From CAZQAA01 sp964591255 (GTDB lineage: Bacteria; Desulfobacterota; DSM-4660; Desulfatiglandales; Desulfatiglandaceae): a stretch of DNA of 26,174 nucleotides. Below are positions 1-8,091 of the stretch, piece by piece; within the stretch, counting starts at the first letter, position 1; the number at the start of each line of letters is the position of its first letter. Location: positions 1-26,174 of the forward strand of contig CAZQAA010000047.1 of assembly GCA_964591255.1 (NCBI GenBank), read 5' to 3'. The notes beneath the pieces are model-generated. The model was not told the DNA's origin and ran no database searches. It saw only the letters and a list, made by a program, of their open reading frames with translations. Position numbers and translations under genes: made by a program.

Positions 1-258
1 CTCAGGCCTTCTTCAGAGAAAAGGGTCAAGGAGATGCTTATCCTGGGTGCAATAGCCAGGCGAGAGGGTATCGATCTGACAGAAGAGGAGATAAGGGAAG
101 GTTTTAACAAAATAGCCAGAATGACAGGGCAAGATGTGGAGAGTGTTCGAAAATACTATGAGCTGAGGAATAAAATGGGTGCCTTCAGAGAACAATTAAT
201 GGAAGAAAAAACATTGAACTACCTTGTTGAGCATGCTAAAATTAGTGAGACATCTTAA
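1..258 (+). CDS. tig: Trigger factor, C-terminal end (partial)
   Basis: The frame is open from base 1 to the TAA at 256-258 and gives the last 85 residues of a protein whose start lies outside the window. The residues around RVKEMLILGAIARREGIDLT and the closing segment with KTLNYLVEHAKI are typical of the C-terminal chaperone domain of trigger factor, the ribosome-bound peptidyl-prolyl isomerase that receives nascent chains. Position directly upstream of clpP, clpX and lon is the common bacterial order and supports the call. About 60-70 AT-rich bases separate it from clpP, so a separate clpP promoter is possible. A TATAAT hexamer at 277-282 could be its -10, but I see no convincing -35. Confidence 0.93.
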   Translation, partial: LRPSSEKRVKEMLILGAIARREGIDLTEEEIREGFNKIARMTGQDVESVRKYYELRNKMGAFREQLMEEKTLNYLVEHAKISETS

Positions 259-326
259 TGGGATACATCATAATTATATAATTTTTAAATCTTTATTAAA
301 AAATTAAAAAAGAAGGAATGATTTCA

Positions 327-932
327 ATGCTTATACCTATGGTTATTGAACAATCCAGTCGAGGTGAAAGGGCATATGATATATATTCACGTCTTCTGAA
401 AGACCGAATAATCTTTCTGGGTCAGGAGATAAGAGATGATATCGCAAATACTGTCATTGCCCAGCTACTTTTTTTGGAGTCTGAAGATCCGGAAAAAGAT
501 ATCAACTTGTACATAAATTCCCCAGGAGGATCTGTTACGGCCGGGTTGGCTATCTATGACACGGTCCAGTATATAAAGCCTGATGTAATTACGATATGCA
601 TGGGACAGACCGCCAGCATGGCTGCTCTGCTCCTTGCAGGGGGGGCCAAGGGCAAGAGATACGCCTTGCCACATGCCAGAATATTGATTCATCAACCGTT
701 AGGAGGAACCCAAGGTCAGGCCACAGATATTGATATCCATGCCAGGGAAATATTAAGGACCAGGGAAAACCTTAACAGCCTCCTTTCCAAGCACACGGGA
801 CAAGACATTGAAAAAGTCCGAAATGATACGGAAAGGGACTTTTTTATGAGCAGTGAAGAGGCCCTGGAATATGGGATAGTAGATAAGGTTATTACCACGA
901 GAGAGATGCAAAATGAATTGACAAAAAAATAA
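327..932 (+). CDS. clpP: ATP-dependent Clp protease proteolytic subunit ClpP
   Basis: Serine peptidase subunit that forms the two-ring 14-mer degradation chamber and works with the unfoldase ClpX encoded next. The protein has the core VIEQSSRGERAYDIYSRLL, the Ser motif GQTASM, the His motif LIHQPLGG and the Asp segment NDTERDFF. Counted from the start at 327 the triad is Ser97, His122 and Asp171. An ATG at 318 is also in frame. I prefer 327 because the AAGGA at 313-317 abuts the first ATG but lies 9 bases from the second, and MLIPMVIEQ resembles the usual processed ClpP N terminus. The gap to clpX is only 16 bases, so the two are very likely cotranscribed. Length is normal for the family. Confidence 0.97.
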   Translation: MLIPMVIEQSSRGERAYDIYSRLLKDRIIFLGQEIRDDIANTVIAQLLFLESEDPEKDINLYINSPGGSVTAGLAIYDTVQYIKPDVITICMGQTASMAALLLAGGAKGKRYALPHARILIHQPLGGTQGQATDIDIHAREILRTRENLNSLLSKHTGQDIEKVRNDTERDFFMSSEEALEYGIVDKVITTREMQNELTKK

Positions 933-948
933 GGAAGGAAAATATATT

Positions 949-2208
949 ATGGGTAAAAATAACAATACCCCTACAGACGATCTTATATGCTCATTTTGTG
1001 GAAAGAGTCAGGATGAGGTGAAAAAACTTATTGCAGGCCCGTCAGTATATATCTGTGATGAATGCATACATCTGTGTAATGAAATCATTGACGAGGAATA
1101 CAGCAAAGAAAAAGATGAAGCAGGATTTGGTAAATCATTAAAACCTGCAGAAATCAAAGATGTCCTAGATCAATACGTGATTGAACAGGAAAGACCGAAG
1201 AAGGTCCTTTCTGTTGCAGTCTATAATCATTACAAACGGATCACAGCCAAAGAGGATGCTGAAGGGGTTGAAATCGAAAAAAGTAATATCCTGCTAATAG
1301 GACCCACTGGATCCGGCAAAACCCTCCTGGCTCAGACTCTGGCCAGGATACTCAATGTCCCGTTTACTATTGCAGATGCCACTACTCTGACAGAGGCAGG
1401 ATATGTTGGGGAGGATGTGGAAAATATTATCCTGAGTCTGGTTCAAATGGCAGATTACGATATTGAGGCAGCGTGCAAGGGCATCATATACATAGATGAA
1501 ATTGACAAAATCGCGAGAAAATCCGACAGCCCTTCCATAACCCGTGATGTATCTGGAGAAGGAGTCCAGCAGGCCCTTTTGAAAATTATTGAAGGAACCA
1601 TCACAAATGTACCCCCAAAAGGTGGAAGGAAACATCCACAGCAGGACTTTGTGAAGGTGGATACAAAGGATATCCTATTTATCTGCGGCGGCACCTTTAA
1701 CGGCCTCGACAGAATTGTAAAGAATAGGATAGGAAGTAAATCTATGGGGTTTGAGGCCGATATCCATGGGAATGTAGGAAAAGAGACCAACAAAATCGTC
1801 TCCCTTGTGCAGCCAGAAGATCTAATCCGGTTTGGACTGATACCGGAGTTCATCGGCAGGATTCCTGTTGTTACCACATTAAACGAGTTGAGCCTTGACG
1901 CCCTCGTAAGGATCCTGACCGAACCAAAAAATGCCTTGGTAAAACAGTACCAGAAACTGTTTGATCTGGAAGGAGTAAATCTGAAATTTACAGACGAAGC
2001 ACTCCTTGCCATTGCAAGAGATGCGGCAAAAAGGAAATCTGGGGCCAGAGGTCTCAGGGCCATACTCGAATCTGTAATGCTGGATATCATGTATGAAATT
2101 CCGTCAATACGGGGACTCAGTGAATGTGTCATTGGTGAAGAGGTTATAACAGGGGGAGAGCCCCCTATCATGCTTTACGAAAAAGAAAGCAAGGTAGAAT
2201 ACGCATAA
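949..2208 (+). CDS. clpX: ATP-dependent Clp protease ATP-binding subunit ClpX
   Basis: AAA+ unfoldase that recognises substrates and feeds them to ClpP. In order: an N-terminal zinc-binding domain with Cys14, Cys17, Cys36 and Cys39; Walker A GPTGSGKT at 118-125; pore loop GYVGEDVE at 151-158; Walker B YIDEIDK at 181-187; RKH pore motif at 227-229; and the ClpP-docking loop, where the usual IGF tripeptide reads MGF at 266-268, a conservative variant. The sensor region GLIPEFIGRIPV and a C-terminal small domain complete it. Length (419 residues) is normal. It sits 16 bases after clpP and 9 bases before lon, so all three probably form one transcript. Confidence 0.97.
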   Translation: MGKNNNTPTDDLICSFCGKSQDEVKKLIAGPSVYICDECIHLCNEIIDEEYSKEKDEAGFGKSLKPAEIKDVLDQYVIEQERPKKVLSVAVYNHYKRITAKEDAEGVEIEKSNILLIGPTGSGKTLLAQTLARILNVPFTIADATTLTEAGYVGEDVENIILSLVQMADYDIEAACKGIIYIDEIDKIARKSDSPSITRDVSGEGVQQALLKIIEGTITNVPPKGGRKHPQQDFVKVDTKDILFICGGTFNGLDRIVKNRIGSKSMGFEADIHGNVGKETNKIVSLVQPEDLIRFGLIPEFIGRIPVVTTLNELSLDALVRILTEPKNALVKQYQKLFDLEGVNLKFTDEALLAIARDAAKRKSGARGLRAILESVMLDIMYEIPSIRGLSECVIGEEVITGGEPPIMLYEKESKVEYA

Positions 2209-2217
2209 GAGGGGACT

Positions 2218-4674
2218 ATGTTTAATATTACAAAAAAAGACCAAGAGGGCCTTCATGATGATGAAAAGTATTACTTTCCACTCCTCCCCTTAAGGGATGT
2301 GGTTATATTTCCCAATGTGGTGGTTCCTCTATTCGTGGGAAGGGAAAAATCTGTCAAGGCATTGGAATATGCCATGGAACATAAAAAAAAGATCTTCCTG
2401 TCGGCCCAAAAAAAGGCAAAAGTAGACAACCCTTCTCCACGAGATATCCATGTCTACGGTACTATCAGTACGGTTCTCCAGCTGTTAAAACTGCCCGATG
2501 GCACTGTAAAGACGCTTGTGGAAGGAAAGGCAAGGGGCAAAATCGAGAATTTCCTCGACAAAGAAGATTTTTTTATGGTTGAGGTGACCGAACTGCCCCA
2601 GCATTATGAGAGCAGTCTAGAAACCCAGGTATTGGTTCGGACAATCAATTCCAATTTCGAAGAATATGCCAAACTTACTAACAAAATAGGCCAAGACATT
2701 GTGTCCACCGTGACCTCTATCGACGATCCATCTCGCCTATGCGACACAATTGCTGGACACTTGGCCATGAAAGTTCGAGACAAACAAGAAATATTGGAGA
2801 TTCAGGACCTCAATCGTCGTCTTGAGAAGCTTCTCGAAAAACTGGGTAGCGAAATCGACATTCTCAAACTTGAGCAACGTCTAAGAAAAAGGGTCAAGAA
2901 ACAGATGGAAAAGACCCAGAAAGATTATTATCTGAATGAACAAATGCGTGCTATCCAGAAGGAGATGGGGACAAAGGACGATTTCAAGGCCGAGCTTGAC
3001 GAGATAGAAAAGAAAATCAAGAGGAAACGCCTTCCCAGGGAAGCCCATAGCAGGGTAAAGCAAGAATTCAAAAAGCTCAGGATGATGTCTCCCATGTCAG
3101 CCGAAGCTACTGTAGTGCGGAACTATATTGATTGGATACTTACACTTCCATGGCATGAAAAAACCAAAGACAAGCTGGATATCCGGGAAGCAGAGATAAT
3201 TCTGAACGAGGATCATTATGGACTTGACAAACCCAAAGAAAGAATTTTGGAATATCTGGCTGTACAACATCTTACAAAAAAGATAAAGGGGCCTATTCTG
3301 TGCTTGGTGGGCCCGCCGGGAGTAGGCAAAACCTCTCTGTCCAAGTCAGTTGCAAGGGCAACGGGCCGGAATTTTGTTCGCCTGTCTCTTGGCGGCGTTA
3401 GAGATGAGGCGGAAATCCGTGGGCACAGAAGGACATATATTGGCGCTCTTCCAGGCAAAATTATACAGTTTTTGAAAAAGGCAAAATCGAATAATCCTGT
3501 CTTTTGCCTGGATGAAGTAGACAAAATGAGCACCGATTTTCGTGGTGATCCATCAGCGGCTCTCCTGGAAGTACTTGATCCAGAGCAGAACTTTGCATTT
3601 AATGATCATTACCTGGATCTGGATTATGATCTTTCAGACATATTTTTCATAACAACCGCAAATACCCTGCACAGCATCCCCCCACCACTGCAAGACAGGA
3701 TGGAAATTATCAGGCTACCAGGGTACACAGAACTGGAAAAACTGAATATCGCAAAGCAGTTTCTTATAAAAAAACAGATCGAAAAGAATGGACTAACCCG
3801 GGAAAATATCTCTTTTACCGATAAGGCAATCCTCACTATCATTAGGTCTTATACAAAAGAGGCGGGAGTCAGAAATTTGGAGAGGGAGATATCGGCTATC
3901 TGTCGTAAGGTCGCAAAAGAAGTTGTAAAAAAGGGCAGGCATACCAAAATATCCGTAACGGCACGCTCTATTCACAAGTATCTTGGCGTTCCAAAATACC
4001 GATATGGGTATACTGAGGAAAAAGATACCATCGGCGTTGCAACCGGTCTGGCCTGGACGGACGTGGGAGGCGAACTCCTTCAGATTGAAACAACAATCAT
4101 GCCCGGCAAGGGGAATCTGTCTCTGACCGGTAAACTTGGCGAGGTAATGCAAGAATCGGCCCAGGCCGCTCTGAGTTATGTGCGTTCAAGGGCGCGGCAA
4201 TTACGATTTCCTGACAATTTTTATGAGAAAATAGATATACATATTCATGTCCCCGAGGGAGCCATACCAAAAGACGGGCCTTCAGCCGGTATTACACTAG
4301 CCACATCTATAGTATCAGCACTAGCACGAAAGCCGGTTAACAGGGATATAGCCATGACCGGAGAGATAACCCTGAGGGGAAGGGTCCTCCCTATTGGCGG
4401 GCTAAAAGAAAAGATACTCGCAGCTCACCGGGGGGGAATAAAAAAAGTCCTCATACCACTTGAGAACAAAAAAGATATAGAAGAGATACCCAGAAAGGTC
4501 CTCAAAAAAGTGGAACTGGTACTGGTGAACCACATGGATGAAGTCCTCAGGGAAAGCCTTGTCCTGGATGAAGGGGAAGAACTCTTTGCACCGGAAGATA
4601 AATGCAAACCGTTTGTCCTTGCCGAGATCGCCAAAAAAGATGGTGAAACTGGATCTAGGGTAATGGCCCATTAA
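2218..4674 (+). CDS. lon: ATP-dependent protease La (Lon)
   Basis: Homo-oligomeric AAA+ serine protease that degrades misfolded and regulatory proteins in the cytoplasm. The N-terminal LAN substrate-recognition domain begins at FPLLPLRDVVIFPN (about residues 20-33), followed by a long charged helical linker (about 200-300). The ATPase domain has Walker A GPPGVGKT at 365-372 and Walker B FCLDEVDK near 429-436. The C-terminal protease domain has the catalytic Ser689 in KDGPSAG and Lys732 in GGLKEK, the spacing expected for the Ser-Lys dyad. Length (818 residues) is typical of LonA. GGGGA lies just before the start. Only 9 bases separate it from clpX. The short tail after the protease domain is lineage-specific. 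Confidence 0.97.
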   Translation: MFNITKKDQEGLHDDEKYYFPLLPLRDVVIFPNVVVPLFVGREKSVKALEYAMEHKKKIFLSAQKKAKVDNPSPRDIHVYGTISTVLQLLKLPDGTVKTLVEGKARGKIENFLDKEDFFMVEVTELPQHYESSLETQVLVRTINSNFEEYAKLTNKIGQDIVSTVTSIDDPSRLCDTIAGHLAMKVRDKQEILEIQDLNRRLEKLLEKLGSEIDILKLEQRLRKRVKKQMEKTQKDYYLNEQMRAIQKEMGTKDDFKAELDEIEKKIKRKRLPREAHSRVKQEFKKLRMMSPMSAEATVVRNYIDWILTLPWHEKTKDKLDIREAEIILNEDHYGLDKPKERILEYLAVQHLTKKIKGPILCLVGPPGVGKTSLSKSVARATGRNFVRLSLGGVRDEAEIRGHRRTYIGALPGKIIQFLKKAKSNNPVFCLDEVDKMSTDFRGDPSAALLEVLDPEQNFAFNDHYLDLDYDLSDIFFITTANTLHSIPPPLQDRMEIIRLPGYTELEKLNIAKQFLIKKQIEKNGLTRENISFTDKAILTIIRSYTKEAGVRNLEREISAICRKVAKEVVKKGRHTKISVTARSIHKYLGVPKYRYGYTEEKDTIGVATGLAWTDVGGELLQIETTIMPGKGNLSLTGKLGEVMQESAQAALSYVRSRARQLRFPDNFYEKIDIHIHVPEGAIPKDGPSAGITLATSIVSALARKPVNRDIAMTGEITLRGRVLPIGGLKEKILAAHRGGIKKVLIPLENKKDIEEIPRKVLKKVELVLVNHMDEVLRESLVLDEGEELFAPEDKCKPFVLAEIAKKDGETGSRVMAH

Positions 4675-4697
4675 ATGGGAATCAAGTATGAATTATC

Positions 4698-4726
4698 TTG
4701 ACAAAGGGCAATAAAGCGGTTACGTA
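4698..4726 (+). promoter_or_regulatory. Possible promoter of the tRNA pair
   Basis: A perfect TTGACA lies at 4698-4703, about 40 bases before the first tRNA base, which is a sensible -35 distance. The hexamer 17 bases further on (TACGTA at 4721-4726) is a poor -10, so the call rests mainly on the -35 and on position after the lon stop codon. Confidence 0.35.
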
Positions 4727-4743
4727 CAGCCTTTCAGGATTGA

Positions 4744-4818
4744 AGGCGGATAGCTCAGCGGGAGAGCATCGGCCTTACAAGCCGGGGGTCACGGGTTCAA
4801 ATCCCGTTCCGCCTACCA
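4744..4818 (+). tRNA. tRNA-Val (anticodon TAC)
   Basis: A full cloverleaf can be drawn. The acceptor AGGCGGA (4744-4750) pairs with TCCGCCT (4808-4814). The D stem is GCTC/GAGC, the anticodon stem TCGGC/GCCGG holds loop CTTACAA with TAC at 4776-4778, and the T stem ACGGG/CCCGT holds loop TTCAAAT. CCA is encoded at 4816-4818. It is separated from the next tRNA by one base, so both are probably processed from one transcript. Confidence 0.96.
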
Positions 4819-4819
4819 C

Positions 4820-4898
4820 GGGGGCGTAGTTCAGTTCTGGTTAGAACGCCGGCCTGTCACGCCGGAGGTCGCGAGTTCGAGTCTCGTCGTCCCCGCCA
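4820..4898 (+). tRNA. tRNA-Asp (anticodon GTC)
   Basis: The acceptor GGGGGCG (4820-4826) pairs with CGTCCCC with one G-U pair. The D stem is GTTC/GAAC with an 11-base loop, the anticodon stem CCGGC/GCCGG holds loop CTGTCAC with GTC at 4856-4858, and the T stem GCGAG/CTCGT holds loop TTCGAGT. CCA is encoded at 4896-4898. The D loop is at the long end of the normal range. Confidence 0.96.
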
Positions 4899-4923
4899 TA
4901 CCCAACCTCCTTGCAATTGGGTA
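4899..4923 (+). terminator. Hairpin after tRNA-Asp, probable terminator
   Basis: TACCCAA (4899-4905) and TTGGGTA (4917-4923) form a perfect 7-pair stem with an 11-base loop directly after the tRNA CCA, followed by CAATTTTAA. The T-run is short, so it is at best a weak Rho-independent terminator. It lies between the tRNAs and a convergent gene. Confidence 0.45.
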
Positions 4924-4971
4924 CAATTTTAATCCAGATTCTTGGCAGTATTTTGCGATCAACGTTTATGA

Positions 4972-5658
4972 CTAAAACAGATATGTGGCACAGTAGTATA
5001 TGCCGGCACATATAAAGACCACCGCAGTTACTTTTCTGGCCCATATCTCAAATGTGGAAACTTTTCTATAGGCCTCGGATATAAGTCTGGTCGAAATCCC
5101 CATCAAGATCGCAAAAGCTAGGACCGGCAGGGCAGTACCAATGCCATAAACGGCTGGCAGGACAATTCCGGAATCATTTTTCACTGCAATAGAAAACAGG
5201 CTTCCAAAAAAGAGGGCCGCGGATACAGGGCAGAATGAAAGGGCAAAAACAATTCCCAACAATCCTGCACCAATAAACCCAAAGTCCTTGACCCGCCCCT
5301 GCAGTTTATTGGCTATTATCCCTGCACCGTCTCCCATATTAAATTTGATAATATCAAGCAAAACCAGCCCTATGAAAACCAAAAATGGCCCCATCATAAT
5401 ATTCATATACTTCTGGAGAAAGTTGGCTACAGCTGGAATAGACTGGGCGCTAGATACCAATATTGCCCCCAAAACCGTATAGGTAAACATTCTTCCTGAC
5501 ATATACATCAGTCCGGCCATAAAGATCCCTCTTTTGTTTGATATATGTCCGCCTATATAGGAAACAGCAGCAATGTTCGTGGCAAGGGGGCACGGACTGA
5601 TGGAGGTCAAGATGCCAAACCACAAGGCCATTCCTATACCCATTATAAAAGTGGTCAT
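4972..5658 (-). CDS. DsbD/CcdA-type membrane permease, ArsG-like
   Basis: Polytopic inner-membrane protein of about six to seven hydrophobic segments across 228 residues. It has the paired Cys-Pro motifs of the CcdA/DsbD transmembrane superfamily: SPCPLATN (Cys23) and SFCPVSA (Cys143). Those cysteines in family members relay electrons or form a transport pathway. The exact SPCPLATN form and the neighbouring CPTC protein fit the group annotated as aromatic-arsenical efflux permease ArsG. That specific name is from family knowledge and was not checked by search. The start overlaps the stop of the upstream gene by the ATGA arrangement (5655-5658), implying translational coupling. An alternative role is electron transfer across the membrane to the CPTC partner, as in cytochrome c maturation. 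Confidence 0.75.
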   Translation of the reverse strand: MTTFIMGIGMALWFGILTSISPCPLATNIAAVSYIGGHISNKRGIFMAGLMYMSGRMFTYTVLGAILVSSAQSIPAVANFLQKYMNIMMGPFLVFIGLVLLDIIKFNMGDGAGIIANKLQGRVKDFGFIGAGLLGIVFALSFCPVSAALFFGSLFSIAVKNDSGIVLPAVYGIGTALPVLAFAILMGISTRLISEAYRKVSTFEIWARKVTAVVFICAGIYYCATYLF

Positions 5659-6170
5659 ATCTTTTCGCCGTTTAGAAGATATGCCTTGATTTCATTTCTG
5701 ACATATTCTTTAAATAACCCATCACTATGAATAAATTCCCACACCTTCTGCAAGGTTTTCCACTCTTTCTCCTTTCCTTCCACAATATCTGAAACAACAA
5801 TTGATTTTGTAAAGAGCTGATAGTCCTTAATAAAATGTTTGTTATCCGGTTCATCCACATTTATCACCTTAAATTCTAGCAATCCCTTATTTATTTCATT
5901 GCAAAAAGAATCAAAAACTACTTCTTTTGCTAGCCGTTCAATTCGTTTACATGTGGGACAACGATGCTTTCCATGAAAATAATAGACTATGACTCGATGA
6001 TTGGCAGTTTTGCCCATATCCCTATCCGTTGCTACTGCATCAATGAGCTTTGAGGCTTCGCTATCCTGGGATATTTTTTCTTCGTTTCCACAGGCATAGT
6101 GGCTAACTGTCGTACAGAACACAATAATAAAACACAACAAAATCCTTCTAAAATTGCTATTGAATTCCAT
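5655..6170 (-). CDS. Exported thioredoxin-like protein, ArsF-like
   Basis: A 171-residue protein with an N-terminal hydrophobic stretch (about residues 9-25) ending at a lipobox-like Cys27 in HYACGN. This suggests a lipoprotein facing the periplasm, although His at -3 is atypical. The thioredoxin-like active site is CPTC at 71-74 within YYFHGKHRCPTC, a motif context I associate with the ArsF family, described as part of a nitro-group-reducing system for nitrophenyl arsenicals. A good ribosome-binding site (AGGAG) precedes the ATG at 6170. It lies 39 bases after the DGC protein and overlaps the permease, so the three form one operon. Redox partnership with the Cys-containing permease is inferred. 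The substrate cannot be read from sequence. Confidence 0.72.
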   Translation of the reverse strand: MEFNSNFRRILLCFIIVFCTTVSHYACGNEEKISQDSEASKLIDAVATDRDMGKTANHRVIVYYFHGKHRCPTCKRIERLAKEVVFDSFCNEINKGLLEFKVINVDEPDNKHFIKDYQLFTKSIVVSDIVEGKEKEWKTLQKVWEFIHSDGLFKEYVRNEIKAYLLNGEKI

Positions 6171-6209
6171 TTATTATCTCCTATCTCCCTGTTTGTTTAT
6201 ATTGCATAA

Positions 6210-6638
6210 TCAGCAACAGCATCCATCCCGGTTGTTCCGGATCATGGGGAAATCATCATGCCGGTTCTGCTGCAATTTTTCCTTGACAGTCGCTTTGAGC
6301 TTCTGGATATCCTCCCTTTTCAGATTGAAATCCCTGTTTTTTTCAATTCCCATATCCGTCACGAGGATATAAGTCCTTAAAGGAATCTCTGCCTGCTCCA
6401 AAACGGCCCTGGCACAACCGATTTCACATCCATCCAGCACGACCACTTGAGGCGCATCTTTTGCCGATTGCACAAAACCGCTCAGATGGCCTCCGATGCC
6501 GGCCAGGCAAAACATTTTTCCCCACCCTTCCTGGGTCAGTTCCACTGCCGCCTGGTTAGTGAGTTGACCTACGTTCGAACCGCCGGAACAGGCCAGAATC
6601 ATAATATTTCCCTCCGGGACACAACAATCTTCTGACAT
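6210..6638 (-). CDS. DGC-domain putative zinc-binding protein, possibly ArsE-like
   Basis: A 142-residue Cys-rich protein with the DGCEIGCAR signature at residues 69-77, which defines the DGC (putative metal-binding) family. It also has LACSGGSNVG near the N terminus and MFCLAGIGG in the middle. Nine cysteines are present, including Cys5-Cys6 and a terminal run at 140-142, a striking arrangement for soft-metal or metalloid binding. In-frame ATGs exist at 6644 and further upstream. I choose 6638 because AAGGAGG (6647-6653) is 8 bases from it but only 2 from 6644. It begins the set DGC, thioredoxin-like, permease. Equating it with ArsE is plausible from gene order but not certain. It could equally be a generic heavy-metal or selenium-linked thiol protein. 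Confidence 0.72.
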   Translation of the reverse strand: MSEDCCVPEGNIMILACSGGSNVGQLTNQAAVELTQEGWGKMFCLAGIGGHLSGFVQSAKDAPQVVVLDGCEIGCARAVLEQAEIPLRTYILVTDMGIEKNRDFNLKREDIQKLKATVKEKLQQNRHDDFPMIRNNRDGCCC

Positions 6639-6660
6639 TTCCATATCCTCCTTCTTGTTG

Positions 6661-6786
6661 TTATTGTTGGGTTGACAAACAAGACTTAATCGCTTCTTTG
6701 TCTGAAACCTGACCAACTCTTTTTACCTCTCTATCTGCCACCACAGCCAGCGTACTAAAGACACAATATTTATTAGCAATCTCCAT
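6661..6786 (-). pseudogene. C-terminal remnant of a small redox-active disulfide protein (thioredoxin-like)
   Basis: A 41-codon frame runs from ATG at 6786 to TAA at 6661-6663. Its sequence follows the C-terminal half of the small TIGR00412-type thioredoxins, whose pattern is V-x-STPA-x-V-x-DG-x-VK-x-x-G-x-V-x-x-x-E-x-I-x-x-x-L. The match runs from YCVFSTLAVVADREVKRVGQ to IKSCL. The N-terminal half with the CxxC active site is absent. The frame upstream is closed by a TAG before 6851, and no CxxC-encoding stretch is seen up to 7022. The conserved cis-Pro is replaced by Leu (STLA), as expected for decay. A purine-rich GGAAGTAGG precedes the ATG, so a short peptide could still be made. It ends 22 bases before the DGC gene. 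Confidence 0.5.
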
Positions 6787-6821
6787 CCTACTTCCTTCTT
6801 GCAATTTTACTCTAAACCAAG

Positions 6822-6836
6822 GATACCTTTGGTATC
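6822..6836. promoter_or_regulatory. Inverted repeat GATACC-N3-GGTATC, possible operator
   Basis: GATACC (6822-6827) and GGTATC (6831-6836) are perfect inverted halves separated by TTT. They lie in the region between the divergent arsEFG-like cluster and the cytochrome c peroxidase gene. Half-site spacing is short for a dimer operator, so a small RNA hairpin is the alternative. No regulator gene is adjacent. Confidence 0.3.
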
Positions 6837-7022
6837 TGTCTCCATTATCCTAAAATCCAGCTATATAACATGCCAGCAATTGTTGAGAGAATAATAATAT
6901 AAGGGTGTGGCTATAAATTGATTCGCTCCAAATATCTAACAAAAGCATAATAAGCAGTGAAAATTGAAAGCTTATATAGTATTATATTACATAAATAAAA
7001 CAATAAATATAGGAGGAATAGT

Positions 7023-8069
7023 ATGAAAAAAATTTCATTCTTAGCCGTTTTAGCCGTATTGTTTCTAACAAAAACATGGGCAATTGCATTTGCACAAAGT
7101 GATTTAATGAAAGAGGCTAGCGAAAATTTCAAGCCGATTCCGCTGGGGCCACCGGAAATAGCCGATAATGTTCTAACCACCGATAAGGTGCTATTAGGCA
7201 AAATGCTCTATTTTGATCCCAGACTTTCCAGCAGCCAATGGATCAGCTGTAATAGTTGCCATAATCTTTCCTGCGGTGGGAGTGATTATCAGGAAACTGC
7301 TGTAGGACACGGCTGGCAGCGCGGTCTCAGAAATTCTCCAACAGTGTTAAACGCTGTATATAATGTTACCCAATTCTGGGACGGCAGGGCCAAAGATTTA
7401 AAAGAACAGGCCAAAGGTCCGGTTCAGGCTTCAGTAGAAATGAATAATACACCTGAAAGAGCTGTTGCAACCATGAAAAGCATGCCGGAATATGTGGAAT
7501 TGTTTAAAAAAGCCTTTCCCATGGATAAAAACCCGGTAACATTTGATAACATTGCCAGAGCCATTGAGGCATTTGAAGCAACTTTGGTTACACCGGACGC
7601 TAAATTTGACAGGTTTATTAAGGGAGATGAGACCGCCCTTAATAATGACGAGAAGAAAGGTCTACGCTTATTTATGGATAAGGGTTGTATCAATTGCCAT
7701 AGCGGTTTAAATATAGGCGGCGATGACTATTTTACTTTTGGTGTAGAAAAGGCACCAGACAAAGACATAATGGCAGGAGACAAAGGAAGGGCAAAAATCA
7801 CTCACGCTAAAAAGGACGAATTTTCATTCAGATCCCCTTCATTGAGAAACGTATATTTGACTCCTCCTTATTTTCATTCAGGAATAGTCTGGCATTTAAA
7901 AGAGGCTGTAACCATAATGGGAAACTCACAATTAGGTGAGACAATAACCGATAAAGAAGCACTTTATATCGTCAGTTTTCTTAAAGCATTGACAGGGGTA
8001 CAGCCTAAAATAGAAATACCCATATTACCACCATCTACAGACAAAACACCTAAACCGATTAAAAAGTAA
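7023..8069 (+). CDS. Di-heme cytochrome c peroxidase (CCP/MauG family)
   Basis: Periplasmic peroxidase that reduces H2O2 with electrons from small c-type cytochromes. It has a Sec signal peptide of about 25 residues (basic start, hydrophobic core, AFAQS at the end) and two c-type heme sites, CNSCH at 76-80 and CINCH at 222-226. The first domain also has VGHGWQRGLRNSPTVLN, with His96 in the position of the conserved distal ligand region. The second ends with SFRSPSLRNVYLTPPYFHSG, a hallmark of bacterial CCPs. Length (348 residues) is normal. AGGAGG lies just upstream of the ATG. Nothing else is cotranscribed: the next gene starts 171 bases later. A protective role against peroxide in an anaerobe is inferred. 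Confidence 0.92.
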   Translation: MKKISFLAVLAVLFLTKTWAIAFAQSDLMKEASENFKPIPLGPPEIADNVLTTDKVLLGKMLYFDPRLSSSQWISCNSCHNLSCGGSDYQETAVGHGWQRGLRNSPTVLNAVYNVTQFWDGRAKDLKEQAKGPVQASVEMNNTPERAVATMKSMPEYVELFKKAFPMDKNPVTFDNIARAIEAFEATLVTPDAKFDRFIKGDETALNNDEKKGLRLFMDKGCINCHSGLNIGGDDYFTFGVEKAPDKDIMAGDKGRAKITHAKKDEFSFRSPSLRNVYLTPPYFHSGIVWHLKEAVTIMGNSQLGETITDKEALYIVSFLKALTGVQPKIEIPILPPSTDKTPKPIKK

Positions 8070-8091
8070 AAGGTGCTCAGACCTGAAGCCT

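Noticed and set aside
1455..2171. Long 238-residue minus-strand frame inside clpX
   Set aside because: Antisense shadow of a clearly coding ClpX gene, low-complexity Ser/Ile-rich, no ribosome-binding site.
4841..5044. Minus-strand frame with the phrase GDDETRTRDLRRDRPAF
   Set aside because: This is the well-known spurious translation of the reverse strand of a tRNA gene (here tRNA-Asp); no real protein.
6210..6716. Longer 168-residue version of the DGC protein
   Set aside because: The first 26 residues overlap the thioredoxin remnant region and have no family match; the ribosome-binding site fits the start at 6638.
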